A stretch of DNA of 14,121 nt from Oscillibacter sp. (GCA_009773995.1 VSMY01000071.1:1-14121), one strand, 5' to 3'. Shown: positions 1 to 6,541, counted from the stretch's first letter. Notes: generated from the letters alone by a model not told the origin. Made by a program: numbers and translations.

Positions 1-1
1 G

Positions 2-274
2 GGCTACGGCGCGGTCCAGGGCGTTCCCCACAGGTCCAAAAAACCGGAGGAGGTGGCCGCTTACGAGGGCCCGGCCCCGGAGTGGTTTGCCAGGGGCGTG
101 GAGGCTCTCCTCCTGGCGCCCACGGCGCTGAACCGGCAGGCGTTCACCGTCCGGGGAGAGGGCCGGAGGGTCTCCCTGACTTGTGACAACGGCGCGTTTT
201 CCGGCGTGGACCTGGGCATCGGGAAGTACCACTTTGAAATCGGCGCCGGGAGGGAAAACTTCGACTGGGCATAA
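2..274 (+). CDS. Nitroreductase family protein, C-terminal part
   Basis: The frame is open from the left edge, so the gene starts outside the window; 90 residues remain, ending at TAA 272-274. The sequence GYGAVQGVPHRSKK, then EWFARGVEALLLAPTALNRQ, then DLGIGKYHFEIGA matches the C-terminal half of the TM1586-type (putative nitroreductase) family, in which small FMN-dependent enzymes reduce nitro or quinone-like substrates with NAD(P)H. The APTALNRQ stretch is the usual APTA-N-Q motif near the flavin site, and the closing K-HFEIGAG motif is typical. The internal GTG at 53 could be mistaken for a start, but the family signature extends upstream of it. The physiological substrate cannot be told. 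The family call is fairly secure; the partial state is certain. Confidence 0.8.
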   Translation, partial: GYGAVQGVPHRSKKPEEVAAYEGPAPEWFARGVEALLLAPTALNRQAFTVRGEGRRVSLTCDNGAFSGVDLGIGKYHFEIGAGRENFDWA

Positions 275-276
275 GG

Positions 277-303
277 AAAGGGACCGCTTTCGCGGTCCCT
301 TTT
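277..303. terminator. Bidirectional intrinsic terminator
   Basis: A perfect 11-bp stem (277-287 with 292-302) closes a TTTC loop; A-rich and T-rich flanks occur on both sides. It starts 2 bases after the nitroreductase stop and ends 9 bases before the queT stop, so it can serve both converging genes. Confidence 0.85.
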
Positions 304-311
304 CTCTCGTC

Positions 312-818
312 TCAACGGGTCTCCAGCGTGCCCTGGGCCGCCAGGGTCTTTCCCAGCAGCTTCGTCAGGGGCACCCCCAGGAGACAGCACGCCGCCAGCT
401 CCCCCAGGCCCACGGTCAGGGCGTTCAGGGCATAGGCGGGCCAGAAGGCCCCGCCGTCCCGTACCATGAGCCAGGCGATTTCCGCCCCCACGATCCCCGC
501 GTTGCAAAGAACCGGCGGCAGGGCGGCCAAGTACACGTTGGGCATCCTCCGGCTCCACAGGGCGGCAAGAAGCGTCGCCAGAGTGCCGAAGATCCAGTCC
601 AGCATGATGGGGGAGGCCAGATTCGCCAGGAAGCAGCCCACCGCCAGGCCGGGAATGGCCTCCGGGAACAGGAAGGGCAGCACGGTCAGGGCCTCCGCCG
701 GGCGGAATTGGACGCCCATGTACTGAGGAATGGGCAGGATCAGGGTGGCCGCCGCGTAAATGGCGGCGATGAGACCGGCCAGGGCCAGCCTCCGGGTGCT
801 GTAACGGGTCTTGGACAT
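312..818 (-). CDS. queT: QueT-type queuosine precursor transporter (ECF S component)
   Basis: 168 residues, the usual size for QueT, an integral membrane substrate-binding (S) subunit thought to work with the shared ECF energy-coupling module to import preQ1/queuine-type precursors. Residues 11-30 form the first membrane segment. The family signature follows at 36-85: VQFRPAEALTVLPFL, PGLAVGCFLANL, then DWIFGTLATLLAA. More hydrophobic segments lie at about 95-118 and 127-150. The ATG at 818 was chosen because GGAGGA (832-827) lies 8 bases before it; an upstream in-frame start at 938 would lie upstream of the promoter. The gene is monocistronic, ends at a shared terminator, and has a preQ1-riboswitch-like leader, which supports the substrate assignment. 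Confidence 0.88.
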   Translation of the reverse strand: MSKTRYSTRRLALAGLIAAIYAAATLILPIPQYMGVQFRPAEALTVLPFLFPEAIPGLAVGCFLANLASPIMLDWIFGTLATLLAALWSRRMPNVYLAALPPVLCNAGIVGAEIAWLMVRDGGAFWPAYALNALTVGLGELAACCLLGVPLTKLLGKTLAAQGTLETR

Positions 819-826
819 GATGAAAT

Positions 827-882
827 TCCTCCATTTTTTTAGTCTGCCCCAAGCCGGGGCGGGCAGGGTGATGGCACCTGCC
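827..882 (-). ncRNA. Candidate preQ1 riboswitch in the queT leader
   Basis: Read on the minus strand, GGCAGG (882-877) pairs with CCTGCC (867-862). The loop TGCCATCA (876-869) gives the order AGGT-GCCATC-ACCC, close to the class I preQ1 core (GG-U, loop, ACCC). A small GC hairpin (860-856 with 850-846) follows, then an A-rich strand ACTAAAAAAA. Loop bases CCAT (874-871) can pair with ATGG (834-831), which overlaps the first GG of the GGAGGA ribosome site (832-827). Bound ligand would therefore hide the ribosome site. Known preQ1 riboswitches control queT genes, and a class III type is known from Faecalibacterium relatives. The extra hairpin makes the class uncertain. Confidence 0.68.
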
Positions 883-889
883 GGAGGAG

Positions 890-918
890 AGTATACCATG
901 GGGCGGCGGGTTTGGCAA
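890..918 (-). promoter_or_regulatory. queT sigma-A promoter
   Basis: On the minus strand TTGCCA (918-913), a 17-bp spacer and TATACT (895-890). The predicted transcript start is at about 883, directly at the first stem of the riboswitch-like leader, so promoter and leader support each other. Confidence 0.72.
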
Positions 919-954
919 GGGAAAAATTTTCCTGTCAAAAAGCGTCAAAAACGC

Positions 955-983
955 TTGACGGGAATCAAAAGCTGTCTTATACT
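955..983 (+). promoter_or_regulatory. lacI-type gene sigma-A promoter
   Basis: TTGACG (955-960), exactly 17 bp, TATACT (978-983). The expected transcript start is about 989-991, inside the operator-like sequence that follows. It is divergent from the queT promoter. Confidence 0.8.
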
Positions 984-987
984 ACAA

Positions 988-1001
988 GTTAACCGCTTAC
1001 G
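988..1001. promoter_or_regulatory. LacI-type operator, probably autoregulatory
   Basis: GTTAACCGCTTACG has the symmetric core TAA-N-CG-N-TTA with a central CG step, the hallmark of LacI-family operators. It matches 10 of 14 positions of the palindrome at 3977-3990 and covers the predicted start of lacI transcription, so repression of its own gene is likely. Binding is inferred, not shown. Confidence 0.55.
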
Positions 1002-1038
1002 CAAGAAGCGATTTTTTGTTACGTAAAGGATTCGATCA

Positions 1039-2037
1039 ATGAAAGTCACCATCAGCGACGTGGCGCGCCTTGCGGGGGTCTCCACCGCCACCGTCTCCCA
1101 TACCATCAACTCCACCCGCTATGTCTCCGGGGAAACCAAGGAGAAGGTCTATCAGGCCATCCGGCAGCTGGGCTACACCCCCGACGCTTCCGCCCGGAGC
1201 TTCCGCACGGGGAAAAAGAAGACCGTCGGCTTCATCGTCCCCGATATTTCCAATAAGTTCTTTGGCACCATCATAGAGTCGGCGGAAAACTACCTCTCCG
1301 CCCAGGGCTACCACCTCATCATCGCCAACACCAAGGAGAACGTGGACCGGGAGGAGACGAACCTGCGCCTCCTCACCGCCGGGCTGGTGGACGGGCTTTT
1401 GATCGCCAGCACCATGGACGACTTCGGCCGGCTGGACGGCTTGATTCCCGCGGGGTTCCCGGTGGTCCTGGTGGACCGGACGTTTGACAGCCAAAAGTAC
1501 TCCTCCGTCTCCGTGTCCAACTTCCAGGCCATCTACCGCAGCGTCTGCCGTCTGGCGGCGCAGGGGAAGCGGCGGATTGGGGTCATCGGCGGCCTGCCCC
1601 GGCTCTCCACCACCCAGGAGCGGATTGCCGCCTGCCGGACCGCCATGGCGGACTGCGGCCTCCCCCAGGACGAAGACCTCATTCTCTACGGCGACTCCAT
1701 GGAGGACAGCGCCCCGCCCTGCCTGGACCGGCTGCTGGAGCGGGGGTGCGACGCCATCCTGGTCTGCCAGGGGCTCATGGCCTCCGTTACCATCGCCTAC
1801 CTCCGGGGGAAGGGCATCCGCCCTCGGGAGGACCTGGAGCTGGTGAGCTTTGTGGACTACGATACCCGGGCCTATGAATTTTACTATGACCAGGTGGACC
1901 GCATCGTCCAGCCGGTGGAGGAATTGGGCCGCATCGCCGGGGAACAGATTCTCCTCCGGGTGGAAAAGCCGGACGCCCCGGTGGTGGAGCGGGTGCTGAC
2001 CTCGGTCTACCGCCCCTGCGGAGGGAGCGGCGGCTGA
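1039..2037 (+). CDS. LacI-family transcriptional regulator
   Basis: 332 residues, the standard LacI length. Residues 3-24 are the helix-turn-helix (TISDVARLAGVSTATVSHTI), followed by LGYTPD-ASARS at 44-54, the hinge region, and then a periplasmic-binding-protein-like effector domain from about 62 (TVGFIVPDISNKFF). The hinge position that usually holds Leu carries Phe55. The ATG follows AAAGGA (1025-1030) by 8 bases. The effector is unknown; many relatives sense sugars, but no sugar genes lie nearby. Two matching palindromes, one at its own transcript start and one inside the promoter of the convergent Fe-S scaffold operon, point to control of itself and that operon. The family is certain; the regulon is inference. 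Confidence 0.93.
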   Translation: MKVTISDVARLAGVSTATVSHTINSTRYVSGETKEKVYQAIRQLGYTPDASARSFRTGKKKTVGFIVPDISNKFFGTIIESAENYLSAQGYHLIIANTKENVDREETNLRLLTAGLVDGLLIASTMDDFGRLDGLIPAGFPVVLVDRTFDSQKYSSVSVSNFQAIYRSVCRLAAQGKRRIGVIGGLPRLSTTQERIAACRTAMADCGLPQDEDLILYGDSMEDSAPPCLDRLLERGCDAILVCQGLMASVTIAYLRGKGIRPREDLELVSFVDYDTRAYEFYYDQVDRIVQPVEELGRIAGEQILLRVEKPDAPVVERVLTSVYRPCGGSGG

Positions 2038-2082
2038 CGGCGGGAAAGGGCTCCCGCTTCCCGGACAGCCTTTTCCGGAGCG

Positions 2083-2140
2083 AAAAAAACAGGAACCACG
2101 TCCCGGCGGTCTTCCGCCGGGGGACGCGGTTCCTGTTTTT
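2083..2140. terminator. Bidirectional intrinsic terminator
   Basis: A long stem: AACAGGAACC pairs with GGTTCCTGTT, and inside it CCGGCGG (2103-2109) pairs with CCGCCGG (2114-2120) around a TCTT loop, with A7 before and T5 after. It lies between the convergent lacI-type gene and the GGGtGRT gene and can stop transcription from both sides. Confidence 0.9.
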
Positions 2141-2178
2141 CGTTTTCACAGGCCGGAGATTTCCGGCGAAGGTCCGGT

Positions 2179-3177
2179 TTACTTCCGGCTCTCGGACACG
2201 GCAACCGCAACAGCCACGGTGGCGCCCACCATGGGGTTGTTGCCCATGCCTAAGAAGCCCATCATCTCCACGTGAGCGGGGACGGAGCTGGACCCGGCGA
2301 ACTGGGCGTCGGAGTGCATGCGGCCCATGGTGTCAGTCATACCGTAGGAAGCGGGACCGGCGGCCATGTTGTCCGGGTGCAGGGTGCGGCCCGTGCCGCC
2401 GCCGGAGGCCACGGAGAAGTACTTCTTCCCCTGCTCGTAGCACTCCTTCTTATAGGTGCCCGCCACGGGATGCTGGAACCGGGTGGGGTTGGTGGAGTTT
2501 CCGGTAATGGACACGTCCACGCCTTCCAGGTGCATGATGGCCACGCCCTCCCGGACGTCGTCCGCGCCGTAGCAGCGGACATTGGCCCGCTCGCCCTCGG
2601 AGTACTGGAACTCCTTGACCACCTTCACCTCGCCGGTTCCGTAGTCAAACTGGGTCTGGACATAGGTGAAGCCGTTGATCCGGCTGATGATCTGGGCGGC
2701 ATCCTTGCCCAGGCCGTTCAGGATGACCCGGAGGGGCTCCTTGCGGGCCTTGTTGGCGTTCCGGACGATGCCGATGGCCCCCTCGGCGGCGGCGAAGGAC
2801 TCGTGGCCCGCCAGGAAGGCGAAGCACTTGGTCTCGTCCCGGAGGAGCATGGCGCCAAGGTTCCCGTGGCCCAGGCCCACCTTGCGGTCGTCGGCCACGG
2901 AGCCGGGGATGCAGAAGGCCTGGAGGCCCTCGCCGATGGCCTCCGCGGCCTCGGCGGCGGTGGAGACGTTCTTTTTCAGCGCGATGGCTGCGCCCACGCA
3001 GTAGGCCCAGCAGGCGTTTTCAAAGCAGATGGGCTGGATGCCCTTGACGATCTCGTAGGGGTCGAAGCCGGCGGCCTGGCAGATCTCCCGGCACTCCTCC
3101 ACGGACTTGATTCCGTACTGAGACAGGACGGAATTGATCTTGTCGATTCTTCTCTCGTAGCTTTCAAACAGAGCCAT
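2179..3177 (-). CDS. GGGtGRT family protein
   Basis: 332 residues. The naming motif GGGTGRT is at residues 259-265, and the C-terminal half around it (HPDNMAAGPASYGM, HVEMMGFLGMGNNPMVGA) is highly typical of this family, which is widespread in anaerobic Bacillota and has no known biochemical role. Cysteines are at 33, 51, 56, 60, 89, 118, 202 and 246; C51, C56 and C60 are closely spaced and could bind metal or a cluster. The tail (315-328) is hydrophobic and small-residue rich. The ATG follows AGGAGG on the minus strand by about 9 bases. It lies 19 bases downstream of the scaffold gene in one operon, so a role linked to Fe-S clusters is likely but unproven. Confidence 0.9.
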   Translation of the reverse strand: MALFESYERRIDKINSVLSQYGIKSVEECREICQAAGFDPYEIVKGIQPICFENACWAYCVGAAIALKKNVSTAAEAAEAIGEGLQAFCIPGSVADDRKVGLGHGNLGAMLLRDETKCFAFLAGHESFAAAEGAIGIVRNANKARKEPLRVILNGLGKDAAQIISRINGFTYVQTQFDYGTGEVKVVKEFQYSEGERANVRCYGADDVREGVAIMHLEGVDVSITGNSTNPTRFQHPVAGTYKKECYEQGKKYFSVASGGGTGRTLHPDNMAAGPASYGMTDTMGRMHSDAQFAGSSSVPAHVEMMGFLGMGNNPMVGATVAVAVAVSESRK

Positions 3178-3196
3178 TTCTCAATTCCTCCTTTTC

Positions 3197-3889
3197 TTAC
3201 TCGTGACGGGGGTCGATATACTTGGCGGCCCCGTCGAACTGGCCGTAGTGGCCCTTGGCCTTTTCCAGGGCCTCGTTGGCGTCCGTTCCCTTTTTAATGG
3301 CGTCCATCATTTTGCCCAGGTTCACGAACTCGTAGCCCACGATTTCGTCGTCCTTGTTCAGGGCGATGCGGGTGACGTAGCCCTCGGCCATCTCCAGATA
3401 CCGGGGACCCTTGGCCTTGGTGCCGAACATGGTACCCACCTGGCTCCTGAGGCCCTTGCCCAGGTCCTCCAGGGACGCGCCCACGGGCAGGCCGCCCTCG
3501 GAAAACGCGGTCTGGGTCCGGCCGTAGACGATCTGGAGGAACAGCTCCCGCATGGCAGTGTTGATGGCGTCGCACACCAGGTCGGTGTTCAGGGCCTCCA
3601 GCAGGGTCTTGCCGATGAGGATTTCAGAGGCCATGGCGGCGGAGTGGGTCATGCCGGAGCAGCCCAGGGTCTCCACCAGGGCCTCCTCAATGACGCCGTC
3701 CTTGACGTTCAGGGTCAGCTTGCACGCGCCCTGCTGGGGGGCGCACCAGCCCACGCCGTGGGTGAGGCCGGAGATATCTTTGATTTCCTTGGCCTGGACC
3801 CACTTGCCCTCCTCGGGGATGGGGGCGGGACCGTGGTACGCGCCCTTGGCGACGGGGCACATGTTCTGCACTTCGGTGGAATAGATCAT
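3197..3889 (-). CDS. NifU/IscU-like iron-sulfur cluster assembly scaffold protein
   Basis: 230 residues. The segment ETLGCSGMTHSAAMASEILIGKT (73-95) matches the second conserved cysteine region of IscU/NifU N-terminal domains, and the first is probably GWCAPQQGAC (47-56). C106 in LVCDAI may be the third ligand; C11 is extra. IscU-type proteins build a cluster on three cysteines and pass it to apoproteins in the cytoplasm. This form is longer than classical IscU (about 130 residues), with an added C-terminal region to 230. The start at 3889 has AAAGGA upstream. It is the first gene of the operon with the GGGtGRT gene, transcribed from the promoter at 3969-3997. No cysteine desulfurase is seen in the window. 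Confidence 0.85.
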   Translation of the reverse strand: MIYSTEVQNMCPVAKGAYHGPAPIPEEGKWVQAKEIKDISGLTHGVGWCAPQQGACKLTLNVKDGVIEEALVETLGCSGMTHSAAMASEILIGKTLLEALNTDLVCDAINTAMRELFLQIVYGRTQTAFSEGGLPVGASLEDLGKGLRSQVGTMFGTKAKGPRYLEMAEGYVTRIALNKDDEIVGYEFVNLGKMMDAIKKGTDANEALEKAKGHYGQFDGAAKYIDPRHE

Positions 3890-3968
3890 AGTCGTCCAAT
3901 CCTTTCCTTTTCATATTTTTTCGGGGCCGGGCCAAAGCGGCCCGCCTCCCGGAGTGTCGCGCGCTCAT

Positions 3969-3997
3969 ATTATATCGGTAAACGATTACCTTGTCAA
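3969..3997 (-). promoter_or_regulatory. Consensus promoter of the scaffold-GGGtGRT operon
   Basis: On the minus strand TTGACA (3997-3992), exactly 17 bp, TATAAT (3974-3969): both boxes are perfect sigma-A consensus. Such a strong promoter usually needs a repressor, and an operator fills the spacer. The predicted transcript start is about 3962, giving a leader of roughly 70 nt. Confidence 0.9.
3977..3990. promoter_or_regulatory. LacI-type operator in the promoter spacer
   Basis: GGTAAACGATTACC is symmetric at 12 of 14 positions (GGTAA-W-CG-W-TTACC) with a central CG. It occupies nearly the whole spacer between -35 and -10 of the operon promoter, where a bound repressor would exclude RNA polymerase. 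The nearest LacI-family gene is at 1039-2037. Confidence 0.75.
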
Positions 3998-4014
3998 GGA
4001 GGGAGGAGGGGTCT

Positions 4015-4037
4015 TTCTTTTCCGGGCCGGAAAAGAA
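4015..4037. repeat. Perfect 23-bp inverted repeat
   Basis: TTCTTTTCCGG (4015-4025), one central G, CCGGAAAAGAA (4027-4037). It is centred about 64 bp upstream of the predicted start of the scaffold operon and about 73 bp upstream of the tRNA-Ser transcript start. It has no T-tract on either side beyond its own arms, so a protein-binding dyad is as likely as a terminator. Confidence 0.6.
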
Positions 4038-4064
4038 GCCGCCTGAGAAAAATTGAAAAAGGGC

Positions 4065-4092
4065 TTGACTTTGGGAAATCCTCTGGTATAAT
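4065..4092 (+). promoter_or_regulatory. tRNA-Ser promoter
   Basis: TTGACT (4065-4070), 16-bp spacer, TATAAT (4087-4092). The predicted start is about 4099, giving a 5' leader of roughly 65 nt before the mature tRNA. Confidence 0.8.
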
Positions 4093-4164
4093 AACTACTG
4101 TTCTTCACTGGACTGGCTGCCGGAAGAACGTCAAGATCATACCGGTGGAGCAATCGACAACGAT

Positions 4165-4256
4165 GGAGAAGTCGCCTAGTTGGTCGAGGGCGCATGATTG
4201 GAAATCATGTAGGCCCCTAAAGGGTCTCGAGGGTTCGAATCCCTCCTTCTCCGCCA
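4165..4256 (+). tRNA. tRNA-Ser (anticodon GGA)
   Basis: The acceptor stem GGAGAAG pairs with CTTCTCC (4246-4252), followed by discriminator G and an encoded CCA (4254-4256). The anticodon stem CATGA/TCATG encloses loop TTGGAAA, so the anticodon is GGA and reads UCC/UCU. The long variable arm (AGGCCCC...GGGTCT region) and the TTCGAAT T-loop complete a type II serine tRNA of 92 nt. The part from the anticodon loop to CCA is also the att core of the adjacent element, whose insertion keeps this gene whole. Confidence 0.97.
4198..4256 (+). repeat. Left attachment site core (59-bp direct repeat, copy 1)
   Basis: Positions 4198-4256 (from TTGGAAATC in the anticodon loop to the terminal CCA) are identical to 7713-7771. 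The match stops one base later (A versus G). This is the usual trace of tyrosine-integrase insertion into the 3' part of a tRNA gene. Confidence 0.93.
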
Positions 4257-4261
4257 AAGCG

Positions 4262-4296
4262 AAAGCCTTGTACCGCAGTGGGTACAAGGCTTTTTT
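4262..4296 (+). terminator. tRNA-Ser terminator supplied by the element
   Basis: A perfect 13-bp stem (4262-4274 with 4281-4293), 6-nt loop and T6 tract. It sits 6 bases after the tRNA CCA, inside the element. The displaced chromosomal terminator at 7777-7810 begins with nearly the same AAAGCCTTG arm. Confidence 0.93.
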
Positions 4297-4340
4297 GCTG
4301 TCCATTTTCAAGAGGCCCTCCCGGCTGCTTTGCGCCTCCT

Positions 4341-4361
4341 GTTCTAATACGGGTTCTAACA
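4341..4361 (+). repeat. Left arm-type repeat pair
   Basis: GTTCTAATA (4341-4349) and GTTCTAACA (4353-4361), start-to-start spacing 12. The same pair in the same orientation and spacing lies at 7602-7622. It is 85 bp inside the left att core and just past the integrase stop codon, where arm-binding sites of lambda-type integrases are expected. Confidence 0.7.
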
Positions 4362-4365
4362 TGGG

Positions 4366-5481
4366 TCATTTCAATAGCTGGTTGATTACCTGGACAGCGC
4401 CCCCCTGCATATCCACCGTGACATGGGAATATAGGTCCATGGTGATGCCGATACCGGAATGACCCAGCATGGCAGATACGATTTTCGCAGGGATATGGTT
4501 TCGCAACATCAGCGTGGCGTTCGTGTGGCGCAGGTCATGAAACCGGATGTCCGGCAAACCGGCGGCCCGCAGAGCATCTTTAAAGCAATGCTGCAAAGCA
4601 TTTGTAGTGATAGGTTTTCCGTCCTCCCGGCAGCAAACCAAGCGTAGCGGATTGAATCCAGGGCCAATAAAGCGGGCCCGTTCCCTCTGGCTGTTCTGTT
4701 CCTTTTGAAGCGCATCCACCAGAGCCTCCGGGAGCATCAACGTCCGGCGGCTGCTCTTGGTCTTGGGGGACCCCAGCGTGAAACCTTCCTTATCACAGGT
4801 GACGGAGTGGCGAATGGTCACGGTTTTGTTCGCAAGGTCGATATCGTCCCATTGGAGGCCCAGGGCCTCACCACGGCGCAGCCCCAGGGTGACGGCTAAG
4901 GTAACGGGCAGACAGATAAAACTTCCCTCACAGGCCGCTAGAAGCCTGGGAATCTGCTCCGGGGTCAGCGTCTGCCGCTCCTTGTGCTCAATGAGAGGAG
5001 GGTCTACCAGGTCGGCAGGATTGCGGGGAATCAGTTCTTGCTTTACCGCCCACAGCAACGCACGGTGGAGGTTGTTGTGAACATGGCGGGCGGAGTTACC
5101 GGACAGGCCCGCCGCCCGCAAGGATTCATACAGCTTTTGAATGTCCCGGGGAGTCAGGCGGTTTAGCTGGATTTCCCCGATATAGGGGACCATATGCTTT
5201 TCGACATTGATTGTGTAAGCGTTGATGGTATTCCGGGCCAGCCGGGGCTTGCAATAAACCTCCAGCCAATGACGGAGAAACACCGTCATGGTGGAATTGT
5301 CGGTTTTTCGTTCATAGCGGCTTTCCAGGTCGCTGATACGGGAGCGCAGCACCCGCTCCGCCTCGCTCTTGGTGGGCCAACTGCCCTCCCACTTTTGTTT
5401 AGGCCGTCCACTGGGCAGCTTCTCGCCCGTGTAGTAGCAGATATACCAGCGGTCTTTTTTCTTGGTAACGGTCCCTCTCAT
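4366..5481 (-). CDS. int: Tyrosine recombinase (phage-type integrase)
   Basis: 371 residues, normal for Tn916/phage-like integrases. The N-terminus (about 1-60) is an AP2-like arm-binding region, 64-160 a SAM-like core-binding domain, and 170-371 the catalytic domain. Catalytic residues are R202 (GLRRGEALGLQW), K242 (TKSSRRT), H315 and R318 (FHDLRHT), H341 (LGHSG) and the nucleophile Y351 (MDLYSHV); the set is complete. It would cut and rejoin the 59-bp att cores in tRNA-Ser. AGGAGG lies 7 bases before the ATG at 5481, and the excisionase-like stop is only 3 bases upstream, so the genes are co-translated. The gene reads toward the tRNA and ends close to attL. Confidence 0.97.
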   Translation of the reverse strand: MRGTVTKKKDRWYICYYTGEKLPSGRPKQKWEGSWPTKSEAERVLRSRISDLESRYERKTDNSTMTVFLRHWLEVYCKPRLARNTINAYTINVEKHMVPYIGEIQLNRLTPRDIQKLYESLRAAGLSGNSARHVHNNLHRALLWAVKQELIPRNPADLVDPPLIEHKERQTLTPEQIPRLLAACEGSFICLPVTLAVTLGLRRGEALGLQWDDIDLANKTVTIRHSVTCDKEGFTLGSPKTKSSRRTLMLPEALVDALQKEQNSQRERARFIGPGFNPLRLVCCREDGKPITTNALQHCFKDALRAAGLPDIRFHDLRHTNATLMLRNHIPAKIVSAMLGHSGIGITMDLYSHVTVDMQGGAVQVINQLLK

Positions 5482-5484
5482 ATT

Positions 5485-5661
5485 TCAACCTCCTGTCAGC
5501 GCATGGTCAAGCCAGTGGTTCAGCGCATCCTCCGGGATGATCTGCCGGGCCCCTATGGAAATATGGGGCAGTTTGTCCTCCCGGATAAGCTGATAGACCT
5601 TGCTCTTGCTGATACGCAGCACCGTCGCCGCCTCCGAGGCGGTCAGTAATTTCTTCTCCAT
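5485..5661 (-). CDS. Excisionase-like small helix-turn-helix protein
   Basis: 58 residues. MEKKLLTASEAATVLRISKSKVYQLIREDKLPHISIGARQIIPEDALNHWL is the winged HTH_17/excisionase (MerR-like) fold: LTASEAA, then SKSKVYQLIRE as recognition helix, then the P-x-x-IGARQIIP wing and a helix ending in W. The start at 5661 was preferred over the one at 5682 because GAGGAGG lies 6 bases before it. It is probably the recombination directionality factor that bends att DNA and drives excision; a transcriptional role is an alternative. It overlaps the Rep reading frame by 155 bp and precedes int by 3 bases. Confidence 0.85.
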   Translation of the reverse strand: MEKKLLTASEAATVLRISKSKVYQLIREDKLPHISIGARQIIPEDALNHWLDHALTGG

Positions 5662-6481
5662 GTTTGTCCTCCTCATTTTCAAAATAACTCATGGCCTCCT
5701 CAAAAGAAGAGAAGGTTTTGATATGCACATACTCATTTTCAAAGTCCGGCGTTTCCAGCTCCTTGACCACAGGGCCAAACCGCAGCAGCTCCGCCCGCTT
5801 TAGCCCATGGGAACAATAATAAACATGGGCATTTAAAGACACGCTAGATTGCAGTAGGTCTTTTGTGATGTACTTCGTGATATAGGAAGCGCAGCGCATA
5901 GGGTCCCGGATAGCTTCTACAGTTACATAGCCAAAGCTCTGCCTATAAACGGGCCAATCGTAAATTTGACGGCCAGACCGTAGCAGCTCCTTGATTCTTC
6001 TAGGTATCCGCTCGTTCAGCGAGAAGGGGCGCAGGTGGGACATTGGCAGACCCATCAACAGGCCATGCAGGTGCCAAGCACCGTCTTTATGTTGTTCGGG
6101 AATCAGCAAATACTTAATGGATGCTCCCCGGCGGCTATTGTAGTTATTGACCCACTTGCCCAATTTTTTGCAAATGTCTTCCAAGCTATAGCGGTTCATT
6201 TTTTCTGCGTCAAGGGTGAGCGTTACAAAATGCTCCCAGGCGTTACATTGCGCCAACTCCCAAACTATTTTCCTGGAGCGGGAAAGGCTGTTTTGCAGCT
6301 TTACGTCATTTGAGACCGCACCACGCTTTTTCTTCGGCTTGGGCTTTGGATTTCGTTCCTCATAGCCCGGAAGGCGAACCGTGTTCATGATAGACACACG
6401 AAAAACATTCTCACCATAACGGCGGAGATATCCGATATTATGAGCATAAACGTTCGGCGTTCCCATTCCCGAAAGATGCAC
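5507..6481 (-). CDS. HUH-type rolling-circle replication initiator (Rep)
   Basis: 324 residues from a GTG start with GGAG 8 bases upstream; no better start is seen. Motif 1 FVTLTL is at 85-90. The metal-binding HUH motif is H137-L-H139 in GAWHLHGLL. The catalytic tyrosine region is ASYITKYITKDL with Y200 and Y204. This order matches the ORF2/G2P-like Rep group of small ssDNA phages, plasmids and integrative elements. The enzyme would nick one strand at a double-strand origin, stay covalently bound at the 5' end, and start rolling-circle copying of the excised circle. A basic segment (45-53, PKPKPKKKR) may bind DNA. The last 51 residues overlap the excisionase-like gene and look low in complexity (Gly/Pro/Ala-rich), so the native C-terminus may be shorter. 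Confidence 0.85.
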   Translation of the reverse strand: MHLSGMGTPNVYAHNIGYLRRYGENVFRVSIMNTVRLPGYEERNPKPKPKKKRGAVSNDVKLQNSLSRSRKIVWELAQCNAWEHFVTLTLDAEKMNRYSLEDICKKLGKWVNNYNSRRGASIKYLLIPEQHKDGAWHLHGLLMGLPMSHLRPFSLNERIPRRIKELLRSGRQIYDWPVYRQSFGYVTVEAIRDPMRCASYITKYITKDLLQSSVSLNAHVYYCSHGLKRAELLRFGPVVKELETPDFENEYVHIKTFSSFEEAMSYFENEEDKHGEEITDRLGGGDGAAYQQEQGLSAYPGGQTAPYFHRGPADHPGGCAEPLA

Positions 6482-6541
6482 GGCGGTTTCTCCGTTTGAG
6501 TGAAAAGTGTTACTTTGTCAAGTGGGTCCTACCGGAAGTGC

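Noticed and set aside
936..954. Direct repeat GTCAAAAA twice between the divergent queT and lacI promoters.
   Set aside because: Short and A-rich; likely to occur by chance in an AT-rich promoter region.
994..1020. CGCTT/AAGCG hairpin plus T6 in the lacI leader as an attenuator.
   Set aside because: Only 5 bp with a 7-nt loop; the overlap with the operator explains the symmetry better.
2272..4462. Long plus-strand open frames opposite the GGGtGRT and scaffold genes, one running through the tRNA.
   Set aside because: Antisense shadows; the second would read through a tRNA gene and a terminator.
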